Source: Terfezia claveryi (Eukaryota; Ascomycota; Pezizomycetes; Pezizales; Pezizaceae). Taken from it: 64,000 nt of DNA. Each line of letters opens with the position of its first letter. Position 1 is the first letter of the stretch. The position numbers and the translations under genes are program-made. The stretch covers positions 310,001 through 374,000 of the forward strand of contig WHUX01000038.1 of NCBI GenBank assembly GCA_015179025.1, given 5' to 3'. Under the pieces are notes generated by a model. It saw only the letters and a program-made list of their open reading frames with translations. It made no database searches and had not been told where the DNA came from. This document shows, one piece after another, positions 32,852 through 43,974 of this stretch.

Positions 32852-33113
32852 GATACAAGCAAAGTTGCTGGCAGAAGATCAATGTAATATTATTGTGGAA
32901 CTTTTGAATTTGTGGGTTGGAGTTTGGATTAGATATAGAAAGGCCATTGCTTTACATACTTATAAGCACGCATATTCTCTAGCAAGCAAAATAGCAAAAG
33001 CAAAAGCATACTATCTCATCTCTTTAAAATGTGAATCAATAACCATAAATAGATATAGCATAAATACAAATGCAACAAAGGACTCATTTTCTTTGTATCA
33101 TTCCACCCAAAGT

Positions 33114-34237
33114 TCAAGACCCACTACTAGCCCTCTGTCTCCCAGGGTTATTCACTTGTTTCTCGTTCCTTCCCGAAACAGGGGTAGCAGCCCCTGTAAT
33201 CCTGGCATGTGCTGCATCACGGGCATCCTTCTCCGTAACGAGTTGCGTGAAGTAGGCTTCGGCTTGGGAGGTGAAGGAGAATTCTTGCGGGGTGTATTTA
33301 TGGCGGTTTTGGATGTGGGGGGAGGCATTGTATTCGATTAGGGTGCGGATCGTCTTAAGATGGCCGTACGCTGATGCATACTGTGGAAAATAGGGGTTTG
33401 TTAGATTTGGATAAGGATTGGAAAGAGGGGAAAATGGGGATGGGTGGATGGACGTACATGTAACGCTGTATTCCCTGCCCCATCCACCGCGTCGATGTCA
33501 ACTCCGGGAAAGAAGCTCTCATAATCATCATACCTATCCTCCTCGCCCGCCTGTAACCACTCTTTATCATCTCCCGCCAGTTCCCCTCCTCGTTTCTCCG
33601 CCCCCCTAAACCCCCAATCCCTCCCCGCCTCCAACAGCGCCTTAACACACCCCTCAAACCCCATCTTCGCCGCAATCATCAACGCCGTCAGTCCCAGCTT
33701 GTTCTTCCAATCCAGGCACTTCGGAAATCTCCTTGCTAGGAAGTCTACAACGGGGATATTGTTATGCTGACATGCGATCATAAGGGGTGTATTTCCGTTG
33801 TTGTCGCGGCTGATGCAGGGGGACTCATGATGGTGGATATCGATGAGGTGTGTGACGATGGGGAGGGAGTTGGGGGTGGTGCTAGCGAGGTGGAGCGGGG
33901 TGAAGCCTGTGGTGGGGAGGGTGGTGAGCGAGGTGGGGGTCGTGGGGGAGGTTGGGTGGAGGGTCAATGTGGGGGGCGTCGGCGTAGTGAGCGTGCTGGG
34001 GGTATTTTTGAGGATGCGTTTTACGCTGGAAAAGGGTCAGTGTGAGTTGAGGAGAATTGAGGTTGGGTTGGGATGAGGGGGAGGGGAGGGGGGAGGCCCT
34101 AGACATACAGGAGGAGGTCATTGTTGATGATGGCACAACGGAGACGGGTGGAAGCGTCGATCCTGGGGATGGTAGAGGGGTTAGATGGGCGAGGAGGAAA
34201 CTTAGAGAGTAGGGGGGAGTTAAGCAAGAACGCACAT
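33114..34237 (-). CDS. AVO2: TORC2 subunit Avo2-like ankyrin-repeat protein
   Basis: Four minus-strand exons (AT at 34237-34236, then 34162-34109, 34025-33458, 33380-33114) give 296 aa in phase. The start MIDASTRLRCAIINNDLLL joins to VKRILKNTP, matching the R(L/Y)RxAI(I/V)NxDLLLVKR start of fungal Avo2. Ankyrin repeats follow: GFTPLHLAS, NTPLMIACQHNN, GLTALMIAAKMG, then GNTALHYASAYGHL. The C-terminal QEFSFTSQAEAYFTQLV corresponds to the Avo2 region after the last repeat. Avo2 is a peripheral, non-essential TORC2 subunit at the plasma membrane. The only start compatible with the family places the first intron between AT and G of the initiation codon (donor gtgcgt at 34235, acceptor ccccag before 34162). 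Confidence 0.82.
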
Positions 34238-34529
34238 TGAAGGAGCCTCTGAATCAGAGGAAGAGGAACTTCTGATGAACGGTGTAAGTCTCGATGGTAT
34301 ATGGAGAGAGTAGGTGAGTAGTTGAATTGTAGTTCAGAATTATGTGGAAGCCGACATGTTGCGTAGTGTAGTGATAAATCCGGCTCGGGAGCGGGCTGCG
34401 GGCCGGGCCAGTATCCGGAGCTGTGGCAAGGGTGAGGCTCGAAATGAAATAGCCCCTCGATGATCCCCTCCACTTTTATATCCGAGGCATAGCAGCAGCT
34501 GAGACATCGTAGTGCAGTACAATAGCCGA

Positions 34530-35262
34530 CTTCTGGGCCGACTTACCTCTCCGGCATCACTGGCATGTCATTGGCTTCCCCTTCGACGTCATGAAAGCAA
34601 ACCCGTTCGCAGTCCCAAGTATCGACAAGTACGTCTTTATGGTACCAGTGGCCGAGTAGCTTGTTTGGATGTTCGGCGTTTCTCCTCTTCCAGCTCCAAG
34701 CTCAAGCTGGCAGCGCTGTAGGAACCGCCACACCGATCCTCGGCCCTCCTCTTTCTACAGCTTACAACTACTACTCCTCGGTGCACAAAGACCCTGTAAA
34801 CCACCAAGACACCCCTCTCTGGAAAAATTTTCTCGGGGGCGCATGGCATGTTTCGTTCTCGACGTCAACGGAATTGATAAAATGTTGGGCACAGTTCACG
34901 AATCATCATAGTAGCTGGGGCGTAGCCAAAGAGCTGTATAGGCGTATGGGCGGATAGGAGGTTTTATCTGGGAAGGACGGTCACGGAGTTGAGGGTTATG
35001 GGTTTCCACTTCATGTAACTGCTACACGGAAATTCTCCCATATGGATGGATATTCTTGTGTTTGGACCAAATCTCCAGCGGGCTGAATTTGGGGGGGGGG
35101 GGGGAAGGGGTTGGGGGTGTGAAGCTTCTGGGCGAAAAAGGCTCTAAGAAGTATTTCTCGATAGATAGGTGGGCGACGGTATATCCGTTGGATGTGGTCA
35201 AGACGATGGTGTAGGTGCAGACGGTAGGTTAGGGGATTGCCGAATAACACAGGGAGCATGGG
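34530..35262 (+). pseudogene. Decayed mitochondrial carrier (SLC25-type) gene
   Basis: All three carrier signatures survive at the right spacing but in different frames: GFPFDVMKA near 34575-34600, STELIKC near 34862-34882, and YPLDVVKTMV near 35179-35211. The Asp/Glu codons are 286 and 320 nt apart, as expected for 100-residue carrier repeats. Between them GTATPILGPPLS and LWKNFLGGAWHVSFSTS resemble the loop and odd-helix parts of repeats 1 and 2. Frameshifts lie near 34570 and 34650-34700. In-frame stops follow the second repeat (34955-34957) and the third (TAG at 35212-35214, where a Gln codon is expected). A poly-G run at 35090-35104 interrupts it further. The substrate class cannot be told. 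Confidence 0.65.
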
Positions 35263-36352
35263 TCTACAGAGTTAGTGAAGGGGCGAGCTGGGTGAGATTA
35301 TAGATGTTGAGTCACGGGGGAAGTCAAAAAATAGGTGTGCAGGGGGAAGCTGTGATGATGATGTTGTTGTTTTGGGGGGTGGTATATAAAGAGCTACGGA
35401 GAAGGGTGTATACTCAGCGGTAGTTGCTCGGTTGCTCAGCGTTGAATGTAGACGACTAATGGATGACTAAGCAAAGGTGATGAGGCGAGGGATCTGGAAG
35501 ATGTGGGAATCAACCAAGTTCTATGAATATAAAGGGAGTTCAACCTTTCAAAGAGAGAAACTCAAGCTCTGGATGTTGGGCAAACAGAATTGGAGCGTGG
35601 GAGTATGCGGCCCTTGGGGTGGATGTTTGGAAGTTTTGTTTTACTAATGGCTCTGAGGTTATGCTGTGAAGAGGCTCCTCCGGCGGGCGACGCCGATCGT
35701 GAATGTCCCACCGTCAGTGCGATACATAACGCCCTTGCTTTGGAGGGGACAACCAAATGATTTTGCGTCTGGTTCAAAGCTTCTGCTTCTGCTTCTCTTC
35801 TGCTTCTGCTTCTCTTCTGCTTCTGCATGACGGGCAGGCGCATGGAGCACATGTTATAGGTATCCTTCCTGAAGCACCTGGTACCTATGTACTTTCCTAC
35901 ATACAAGCACATACCGCAATATATATCCATCCAACTGTCATATCAATCTCAAAAATATTTCAATTCAGCTGAGCTGGTCTGCACTGTACGAGACCCAGCA
36001 AAGTCGCGCCAAGCGCTGTCACGAGGGCACGCGTTGTTGGAGGTAGGGATGCGCTTGTGTTTATACCAAAATATTCCCTTGCGCGGCGGCCCATCATAAA
36101 CACAAGTTTCACTGGGTGTGCGGGCACTGTTGTTGTCGCGCGCTTGAAGTTGTCCCTCTCTCTCCTCCCCCCTCCTCCTCCCTCCTTTCTTCTCCCCTCT
36201 TCTCGACAACCCCACACTCCTCTTCTCTGGGCGCGAGACGTTCCAAAACCGCAAACAAAAGGAGAACGGAGTCATATTACCAGTCAATTCTAGCTCCCCA
36301 GACGACTATTCCAATTCGACGTTCTTCGGCTCTTCGTCATAATTTATCCCTG
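35263..36352. other. Spacer and promoter/leader of the DNA methyltransferase gene
   Basis: A CTTCTG-type microsatellite lies at about 35776-35826. A strongly C/T-rich stretch at 36150-36215 is typical of a fungal core promoter/leader. The reading frame of the methyltransferase is open upstream to 36116, but that part is low-complexity translation of the pyrimidine tract. Confidence 0.5.
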
Positions 36353-39300
36353 ATGTCCTCAGCAACCATTACGGAAACAACGACAGGATCAGTTATGGCA
36401 GAAGCAGTAACAACGGCAAAGGTTTCTGCACCTCTCGATGGCGGGTATCCCTCCACGCCCGTTACAACTAAGCCCTCTCCCAGTACTAGCAACCCCACAG
36501 CTCCTGTTGCCGTGACGCAGGCCTCTGAGGACTTTGAAGTCAACTTTCTGGATGCTGCAGAGGATAATGACAATAACGAGGACTATGAAGAGAGATCTAC
36601 CCGAAAGATACCCCGCAGCACAACCGACGATCTCCCAAAATCGCTTGCAAAAAGGCGCTTTGTAGCTGGGATTCGTCTGCCGACGCTAGTTTCCCCAAAA
36701 TCGGTGTATGAAGGGTGGACACACCCAGAGCTTCCTGTGTCTAAAGAGAGAATTGTCCTGAGAGAATTTCAGCTAAGTGTAGCGGAGCAGGAAAAAGCAG
36801 AAACCACACCTGGAGAGTCTGGAGTTCAGCCGATGGACCCCGTTGAGGACGACAATGACGGAGAGCCAAGGCGCTGTGGGGGAAAGAGGACGCAGGAGGT
36901 GATTGTTGAAGAAGAGGATTCTTTTACTAGCTATAAACTCGAAGGTTTTTCTGTCTATCATCCTGCCTTTGACAAGCGATTTGCACTGGAAATGACTTGT
37001 TTACACAATTTATCCGTCAAGTCTGGCAAGAACATCCTCCTCTTTGACGGAGTGCTTAGTGATGGGAAGACCAGGAAGTACGTCGAAGGTGTACCGTTTA
37101 CTAAGCTATCGATTGGGAATTATGGTGAATTATCACTACACACAGTCGAGGGGGCTATATGGATCCAATCCGACGTAGCAAAGGGCGCGGGCGATGTTTG
37201 GTACGAGCTCGGCAAGCCGGCCGAAGCCTATGAGAAGTACCATAAACCATTCCTCTGGTTGGCGAATTTCGCAAAGTTCTACATTGATTTTCTTGATCGA
37301 CCAAAGCACGCCGAGGACGATGATGAGCGGCCAGTGGACGTTGCACTCCTGGATTTTAAATCTCATTTTGGCACTTGGGTCAGAAAGCTCCATTGGGAAG
37401 ATGTGCAGTTCCAGAAGTGGCTGGGTGAATTTGGTGAGGATAGGATCGATTTTAGACAGGTCGTAGCTGCGCATTGCCATTTCCTTTGGAACCAGGCATG
37501 GAACACCGACAAGGATGGGCGGTTGACGAGGCATTCCATTTGGGATGAAGTCATGGGATTGACGACTATCAAGCAAGCAAAAGGCGCGTTGGTTAATGAT
37601 ACAATCGTCACCCCGTTGGTCTATGACTGCTTCCATCATATCTTTGGGGATAAACTCCAAGCCATCGCTCCCAAGGTCCCTCCGTCTCCTCTGTCCCCTG
37701 GGAAGAAGTTGGTGGTAGATAAAGTTGAAATTCGCTCTCCCCCACGGAGGACCTCATTACAATCACAACCCCTCGGTGGCAGGGGAATCTCTCCTCTTCC
37801 TCTCTATTCCTCTCGCCCGAAATTAAAGGAAGGGGAACTCGTTGATGTTAAACCCGGGGATGTCGTGGCTGTCATTAAGGACGTTGATACCGTTTGGAAA
37901 GGCAAAAGCGAGTATTGGTACGCATATATCCAAAGCGTTAATAAGAACGCGCAGAAGAGGAATAGTACTACATTAGACGTGATATGGCTATACCTCCCCG
38001 AGGACACTATCCTGGGGCAAATGCGATACCCGTACGAAAACGAGCTCTTCTTCTCTGATAACTGTAACTGTGGAGACGCAAAGTTACGCTTGGACGAAGT
38101 AGTCTTCAAGGTAGAGGCTGCGTTTTTTGCTGGGCCAGAGGACGAGGTTACTATTGGATGTGACTTCTTCCTACGGCAGAAATTTAGCGACGCAGAATCC
38201 AATTTCACGACTCTGACAAAACCGGATCTGGCTTGTGAGTGTAGGAAACCTGTTGTCTCTGCGTACGAGCAAGTCAAGAAGCAATATGAGATCGGGGACA
38301 CTGTTCTTGTGGAATCCTACAGTGTCGATGATTACGCAAAAGACGTCCTTGAGCCAGCTCAAATCATCCGCTATGATGAGGAATCACAGTCTGTGGAATT
38401 ACGACAACTCTACCGCCGCGGAAGGGATTTTAATGACAAGCCTGATGCGAGGCCAAACGAGCTTGTCTACACGGACCACCTTGTTCTTGTCCAGCCGAAG
38501 TTCATCCATCGAAGATGCCATATCAGATTCTTCCCTTTAACTGTAAAACCAACCACACCCTACGACCGCGATGGAACAGGTGATTGCTTTTTCATATATG
38601 TTCAGCGCACTCCTGCGGGGGATCTTGTCCCTATGTCACCCCCGCCAGAGTTTCACCAAGGTTATGACCCTGATACTCCTCGCAGCGACCCCTCCCTTCC
38701 CCGCCTCAATGGAATGGATCTCTTTTGCGGTGGTGGCAACTTCGGCCGCGGGATTGAAGAAGGCGGTGCAGTAGTCAACAAATGGGCCGTCGACCTCGAT
38801 ATACCAGCCCTCCACACCTACCGCGCAAACCTTCGGGACCCCGATACCCAACTCTATCTCGGGTCAGTCAATAACTATCTCCGGGATGGATTGTTAGGAA
38901 AGTTCTCTAGCATGATCCCGCCTCCAGGGCGTGTGGATTTTATCTCTGCGGGGTCCCCGTGTCAGGGATTTAGTAATGCGAATTTGGATCGGGATAGTGA
39001 GAGAAGTTTGGGCAATTCTTCGCTTGTGGCATCGGTCGCGAGTTTTGTCGATTTTTATAGACCGAAGTTTGCGTTGTTGGAGAACGTGCACGGGCTTGCT
39101 CAGGACAGGATCAAGAAGAAGGATGGGAAGCCATATAATGTCTTCTCGCAGCTATTATGTGCTTTGGTTGCTATAGGTCGATTCCCCCAATCCATATTAT
39201 CTTTGTCATGAAACTTACCATATGGCCCTTTTCATAGGTTATCAATGCCAACAATTCACCCTCGACGCCTGGTCCTTCGGCTCCTGCCAAACCCGCACCC

Positions 39301-40634
39301 GTTTGTTTGTCTCCATTGCCTCCCCGGGCCACCGTTTGCCCCCCCGCCCTCCCCGCTCCCACGAACACCCCTCCTCCATCCGGAGCAAATCCCTCTTCGA
39401 AGCCCCCAATGGCAAAAAATTCGGCGGCCGCGAGCTCTACGGTCCCTGCACCTACCCGTACGTCTCCTCCTTGGAGCGCCTCGGCTCCCTTCCCAAACTC
39501 GGCGACAACCACCCCGGGGTCTGTATCCCCTACCCAGACCATCGCCATTCCCGGATTGAAGGCCCAAGGACTAGATTACTAATGACGCACATCCCCAAAG
39601 TGCGTACATGCGCGACGTTAAGGCGCGCCATAGACGCAGGCCGCATCCCGCCAAGTCTGGATTTTTATAAGGAAACGGCGCAGAGGGCTAAGGAGTACGC
39701 AAGGAGCTGGAGTCGGATTTTCGAGGATGATCTTTGTAGGACGGTGACGACTACTATTACTCCGCAGTGCGCGTTTACGGGGCAGTGGATGCATTGGGAT
39801 GAGCATAGGTTGTTGACGGTGATGGAGGCTAGGAGGGTACAAAGTTTCCCCGATGAAGAGGTTTTGTTGGGGATTGCGGCGAAGGCGTTTAGGATTGTGG
39901 GGAACAGTGTCGATAGGGCGGTTGCGCTAGCATGGGGGTTGGCGATTAGGGAGGCGTGGTGGGGCCGGGAGGGGGGAGAGAAGAATGCCGGGAAGGGGGT
40001 TATGTGGAAGAGAGGATTTGAGAAGAGAGTGGATGAGTATAGGCATTTGAGGGAGTCATGGAGGACAGAAACAAAGATAATGGGGGTGGAGGAACAGGGT
40101 GAAGACGAGGATGATCCTACGGTGTGGGAAGAGGCTCGGGAAGTTCTCGATAACCCAAAAGAGGGCCTTGAAGAGGCAGAGCTCCAGGTGGAGCAGTTGA
40201 TCCGAGCTATAGAGCCTGCGGTGAATACTCCCTCAACAACAGGAAGTGATCGAAGTCGATCAAAAAAGGTTCGGGGCGTACAGGCTGCTGATGATGATAA
40301 GGAAGTCGAAGAGCGAGATGACCGCGCCCACGATGTCTTTGTCAAAAGGGCTCTGCAGCCGAGTTCGTTGAGGAAACGAGTCAACCCGTTTGCAGGGTTG
40401 GAGAATGCAGAGGCAAAAGATGCTGATGAAGGGGGGCGGTTATGTTGGATGTGTAGGGGTTTCAGTTCCTGGCGGGCGCGGGGCTTTTGTTTAAGATTTG
40501 GAATCGCTTTGGATTTGGGTTTCGCATGGCATGACACTGTACGGGGGTATTCAGCGAGGGGGAGTGGGTTTCAAATGCCTCCTCGGAGGGGAGGATATGT
40601 TGGTTGGGAATGGGGGTTATACCTTAGAGGTTGA
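36353..40634 (+). CDS. dim-2: DIM-2-type DNA (cytosine-5) methyltransferase
   Basis: Exons 36353-39176 and 39238-40634 join in phase for 1,406 aa. The N-terminal third is acidic and disordered, then an RFD-like region (GFSVYHPAFDKR, GVPFTKLSIGNYGEL, PFLWLANFAKFYIDFL). Two BAH-like modules follow at about 500-635 and 645-735. The catalytic domain has motif I DLFCGGGNFGRGIEEGG (about 789), motif IV GSPCQGFSNAN with catalytic Cys870, motif VI ENV, motif VIII QTRTRLFVSIASPG, motif IX RLLTVMEARRVQSFPD and motif X GNSVDRAVA. The CGGGNFGRG form of motif I and the RFD-BAH layout point to DIM-2 rather than RID/Masc1. DIM-2 enzymes methylate repeats directed by H3K9 methylation and HP1 in Neurospora. 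ATG 36353 was chosen because the frame upstream is pyrimidine-tract translation. The last 80 residues are unusual and may contain a missed intron. Confidence 0.88.
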
Positions 40635-40986
40635 GATCAATGTTGCCTATTTCTTGGGTAGTTTTTTAAAATCGGCGTATGATAAAAATACCAATTACAA
40701 TGTAGAGGAAGCTACAGGTTATATATAGTGATGTATCCTCACCATGGATCAACAAAACGATCTCATAGAACCCGCATACCACGAGTTATTTTTTTTTATA
40801 TATATTTTTTTAGGAAAAAAAAAAAAAACTCTGTCCAACCCTTCGCCCGCGTGCTAAATGAAGAGAAGATGTTGAAAAGAAAAAATCACCGAGTTCGCTT
40901 CGAAAGGTAACGCTAACTGGGAAAACAACTTCTATCTGATCATGCTATACATAAAGGCCTTCCACCAACGTCCCCGTCTTCGTCCA

Positions 40987-41400
40987 GGCACAGAGACATG
41001 TAATGTACCGTGGATAACTTGTCCACACTTACCCTCCAGCCACCACAAGCGCACCAGCCACCACGGCAAGGAACAACCCCTGTAGCTCAACGAGACCAAT
41101 AGGTTATGCTTTATTGATGGGATAATTGTGAGGGTTGGATAGTTGGTCTATATGTTGGACTTAGCCAGAAAAGAGGATGACACAGTGATAGGATGGATCA
41201 GAGGTCATACGGCTTGCCCCGGCAACAAAAAAGGCCGGCCGCCTAGCAGCCCTCACAAATATCCCATCAATCAAGCATAAGCTATTGCTCTGCTTGAGCT
41301 ACAGGGGTTGTTCCTTGCCGTGGCGGCTGGTGTGCTTGTGGTTGCTGGAGAGTAGGTGTGGACAAGTTATTCACGGTACCTATGTACATGTATCTGTGCC
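40987..41400. repeat. Long inverted repeat (arms about 150 bp)
   Basis: Left arm 40987-41137 and right arm 41247-41400 are near-complementary along their length, with an estimated 85 percent identity by eye. Shared words include ggcacaga.acatgta, gataacttgtccacac, ccacggcaaggaacaaccc, ctgtagctcaa and ttgatggg. The spacer is about 110 bp. No target duplication could be fixed with certainty. A transcript would fold into a long hairpin. Confidence 0.85.
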
Positions 41401-41584
41401 GAGCCTGCTCTGTTGGGTGCCTTGTTGCTTCGGGGCCGGGGTCAGAGAGTTCCATGGAATGGGAAAGACAAAGATAAAGTCTGAGGGTAACACCCCTGTT
41501 GGAGAAGGGTGTTTGATACAATCAGAGAAAGTTATGCCCCCAAGAGGTTCAACTGTAAAGTTTTATTGGCACAATGCAATCGAA

Positions 41585-41638
41585 GTAGGTAACTATTTAT
41601 AAGAGGCAGGGGTAGGTAACTATTTATAAGAGGCAGGA
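41585..41638 (+). repeat. 27-bp direct repeat, two copies
   Basis: gtaggtaactatttataaga plus ggcaggg is repeated back to back with one change, followed by a partial third start (gtagg). Confidence 0.9.
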
Positions 41639-43974
41639 GTAGGTGGACCTAGGAAAAGAGGATCAAACGGGGCATACGTTAAAGTACGTTATAAACAGAT
41701 CAGGGAAAGTCTAGCATATTTTCTACGTAACATTCCTAGGCAGTCTCAAGACTACCATATTCCCCAGCTATACTTCATTAGTCATGTGGAGTTCCTTCAC
41801 CTCTCATCTCGACAATCTCTTCCTCTCCGTTTACTCTTGCTTGTCTTGCATCACCGATCCCTTTATGGAATTGTTTAGATAATCGTAGTACCTTCCTGGC
41901 GTTTAACCTAGCTTACACCATTGAAGAAGCAAAGAAAAGGGAGTTCCACTATATCCAAAGTTTCTTTTTTTTTTTTTTTTTTGTTCCTGCTACTTTTTTA
42001 TCTATGGCCATGGCTACGAAAGTTTAGACCTATCATCGGAATTGGGCACTGACACGACCTATCTCCTCGTCGATAACTATCTTTTTTTTTTGTCTCTGAT
42101 TGGTGGTTAAATTCCGAGGATTCTTGCTCAACATTACCCTCAACTTTTGTGTATATCAACTCGCAGTACTCACTGCAATACTCACTTGTAACTATTCCAC
42201 TTCCTAAAACAAGTATCCCAAATATGTTTTTATTGGCAGCTGAACTATTCAGTAAATTAAGAGGATGTTCTATATTATAGTATGGATTGGCTATGTGTCA
42301 GTATTTGCGAGTCGGCTTTGGAGCTATATGGTGCAGTTCATTAATCATATAAATTGTTGCTTGAGGGTATTGATATAACTTGTATGTATTTAACACTAAT
42401 TTTGATGGATGCTAATTTGCAATATCTATGGCAAACAAGTTATAGGAAAAATCAGTATACGTATACAGGTAGGACACGAGATTCTACACCTAGGTTATGA
42501 TTTTCGATGCCTAAACTATCTTATTTATGCGAGTTTAGACGTTTTGAGAGAATGATTTAATCGCCATATGCATATGCCTGCTACCCCATTGCTATTGACA
42601 TCTGACATCTACTATCTAAGGCGTAATTTTTACATAGAGGTGAAAAAAAAAAAAATAGGAAGCGAGGGATACGGCAAAATCCAGCCACTCATAGCTAAGT
42701 GATAGGATCAAAAACCAAATGCCCCGATCCGCCCATATTGGAGATACAATGGCATCCCAATTAAAGTGTTTGTTTGTGATTGACCACCAGTCCTTTGCCC
42801 AGAGTGAGCCATAGATAATCCTACGGCTGAGTGATCATTTCCTCCTCAACATAGCTTTTGAAGATTTTTTGGAACATTGAGATTTTTACGCACCTCTCCA
42901 AACCTCTGTTTCGATGTTTAAGGTGAATGTAAATATAAGCTCTCACCGAGGTATTCTGCAAGATAGTCAGTGGACGTCATACCAAATCAATTAGCATCCT
43001 TCTGACCGAGGGCATCTTGTATATACAATCTCCCTCTAGGCGGCCTGCTCCTCCCAACCTCATGATTAGCTTCAATCGACATCTTCTGATCCAAGGGTAG
43101 TTAGGCAGTATTCGTCTTCTAGGCATTAATTGAATAATAGATCATAATTCTTATAACTTACTTACCTGGAATCCAATGAGTCGTTTCATTCGATTAAGAA
43201 AACCCATTCCAGCTAAGTGTTACAATGGTGATTACCAAAATAGGCTAGATTACTTGTGCGACTACCTAATTCGGTAGTTTAGTGTACTTCTTAGACATGT
43301 TCTCTCGTACGCAGAGCACATAATCAATTTCCTTTCTCTTAAAGACAAATAACTTAACATAGCATGGACATGAAGAACAGTAAATTTTTTTAGGCTTAAA
43401 GATTATCCATTCAAATTCACTGCCCACCGACAGACTATCAAAATTCGTTAGTATATCTTCTATGAAAACCAGTTGGCGGTTTATCTATCTCTATGGATAC
43501 CATTACTGTATATCACTTGAACCGTATATTTGCCCAAGATGCCCTGCGATTATTAACGTTGTAGCAAAAGTGTAAGATAAAGGAGGATCTACAACCTTTC
43601 ATACTCTACACCTCAAAGGCCCCCCCCTTTTCCCCCCAAGAAGGACCCTTAATTTGAGGATAACACTTCAGATGCCATCCAATTTTATCACAATTTCCGG
43701 AGTTATATATAGACACAGATATAGCAGCCCCATATCTAATTTATGAGAGGTCGGTGTCCGCCGGGCTACCTCATATCCACAGACAACGGATATCTGAACT
43801 AGATTACCCTGACTATAAAGTAACCAAATATGGTAATTGTAATATGAGTAACTTTAGCTTGCAAAGGTATACGGTACTTCAAAATACTTAAGTAGAAATC
43901 CAAGAGCGAAATTAAGTATACATTGAACTGGAAGGTACTTCATAGAATATATTTCCTTCTCCACTCCCTCCAGC

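Larger units (their letters stand above)
40635..43974. other. 3.3-kb gene-free AT-rich spacer
   Basis: Contains the long inverted repeat at 40987-41400 and a two-copy 27-bp direct repeat (41585-41638). Poly-T/A tracts lie near 40786-40830, 41968 and 42646. 41700-43970 is AT-rich with no coding signal on either strand. Confidence 0.55.

Noticed and set aside
39256..39567. Overlapping ORFs on both strands around 39.25-39.57 kb
   Set aside because: GC-rich shadows of the methyltransferase second exon, which carries motif VIII in the chosen frame.
8046..40634. Functional link between the YccV-domain F-box protein and the DNA methyltransferase
   Set aside because: Only a domain name suggests it; the genes are 26 kb apart with unrelated genes between them.
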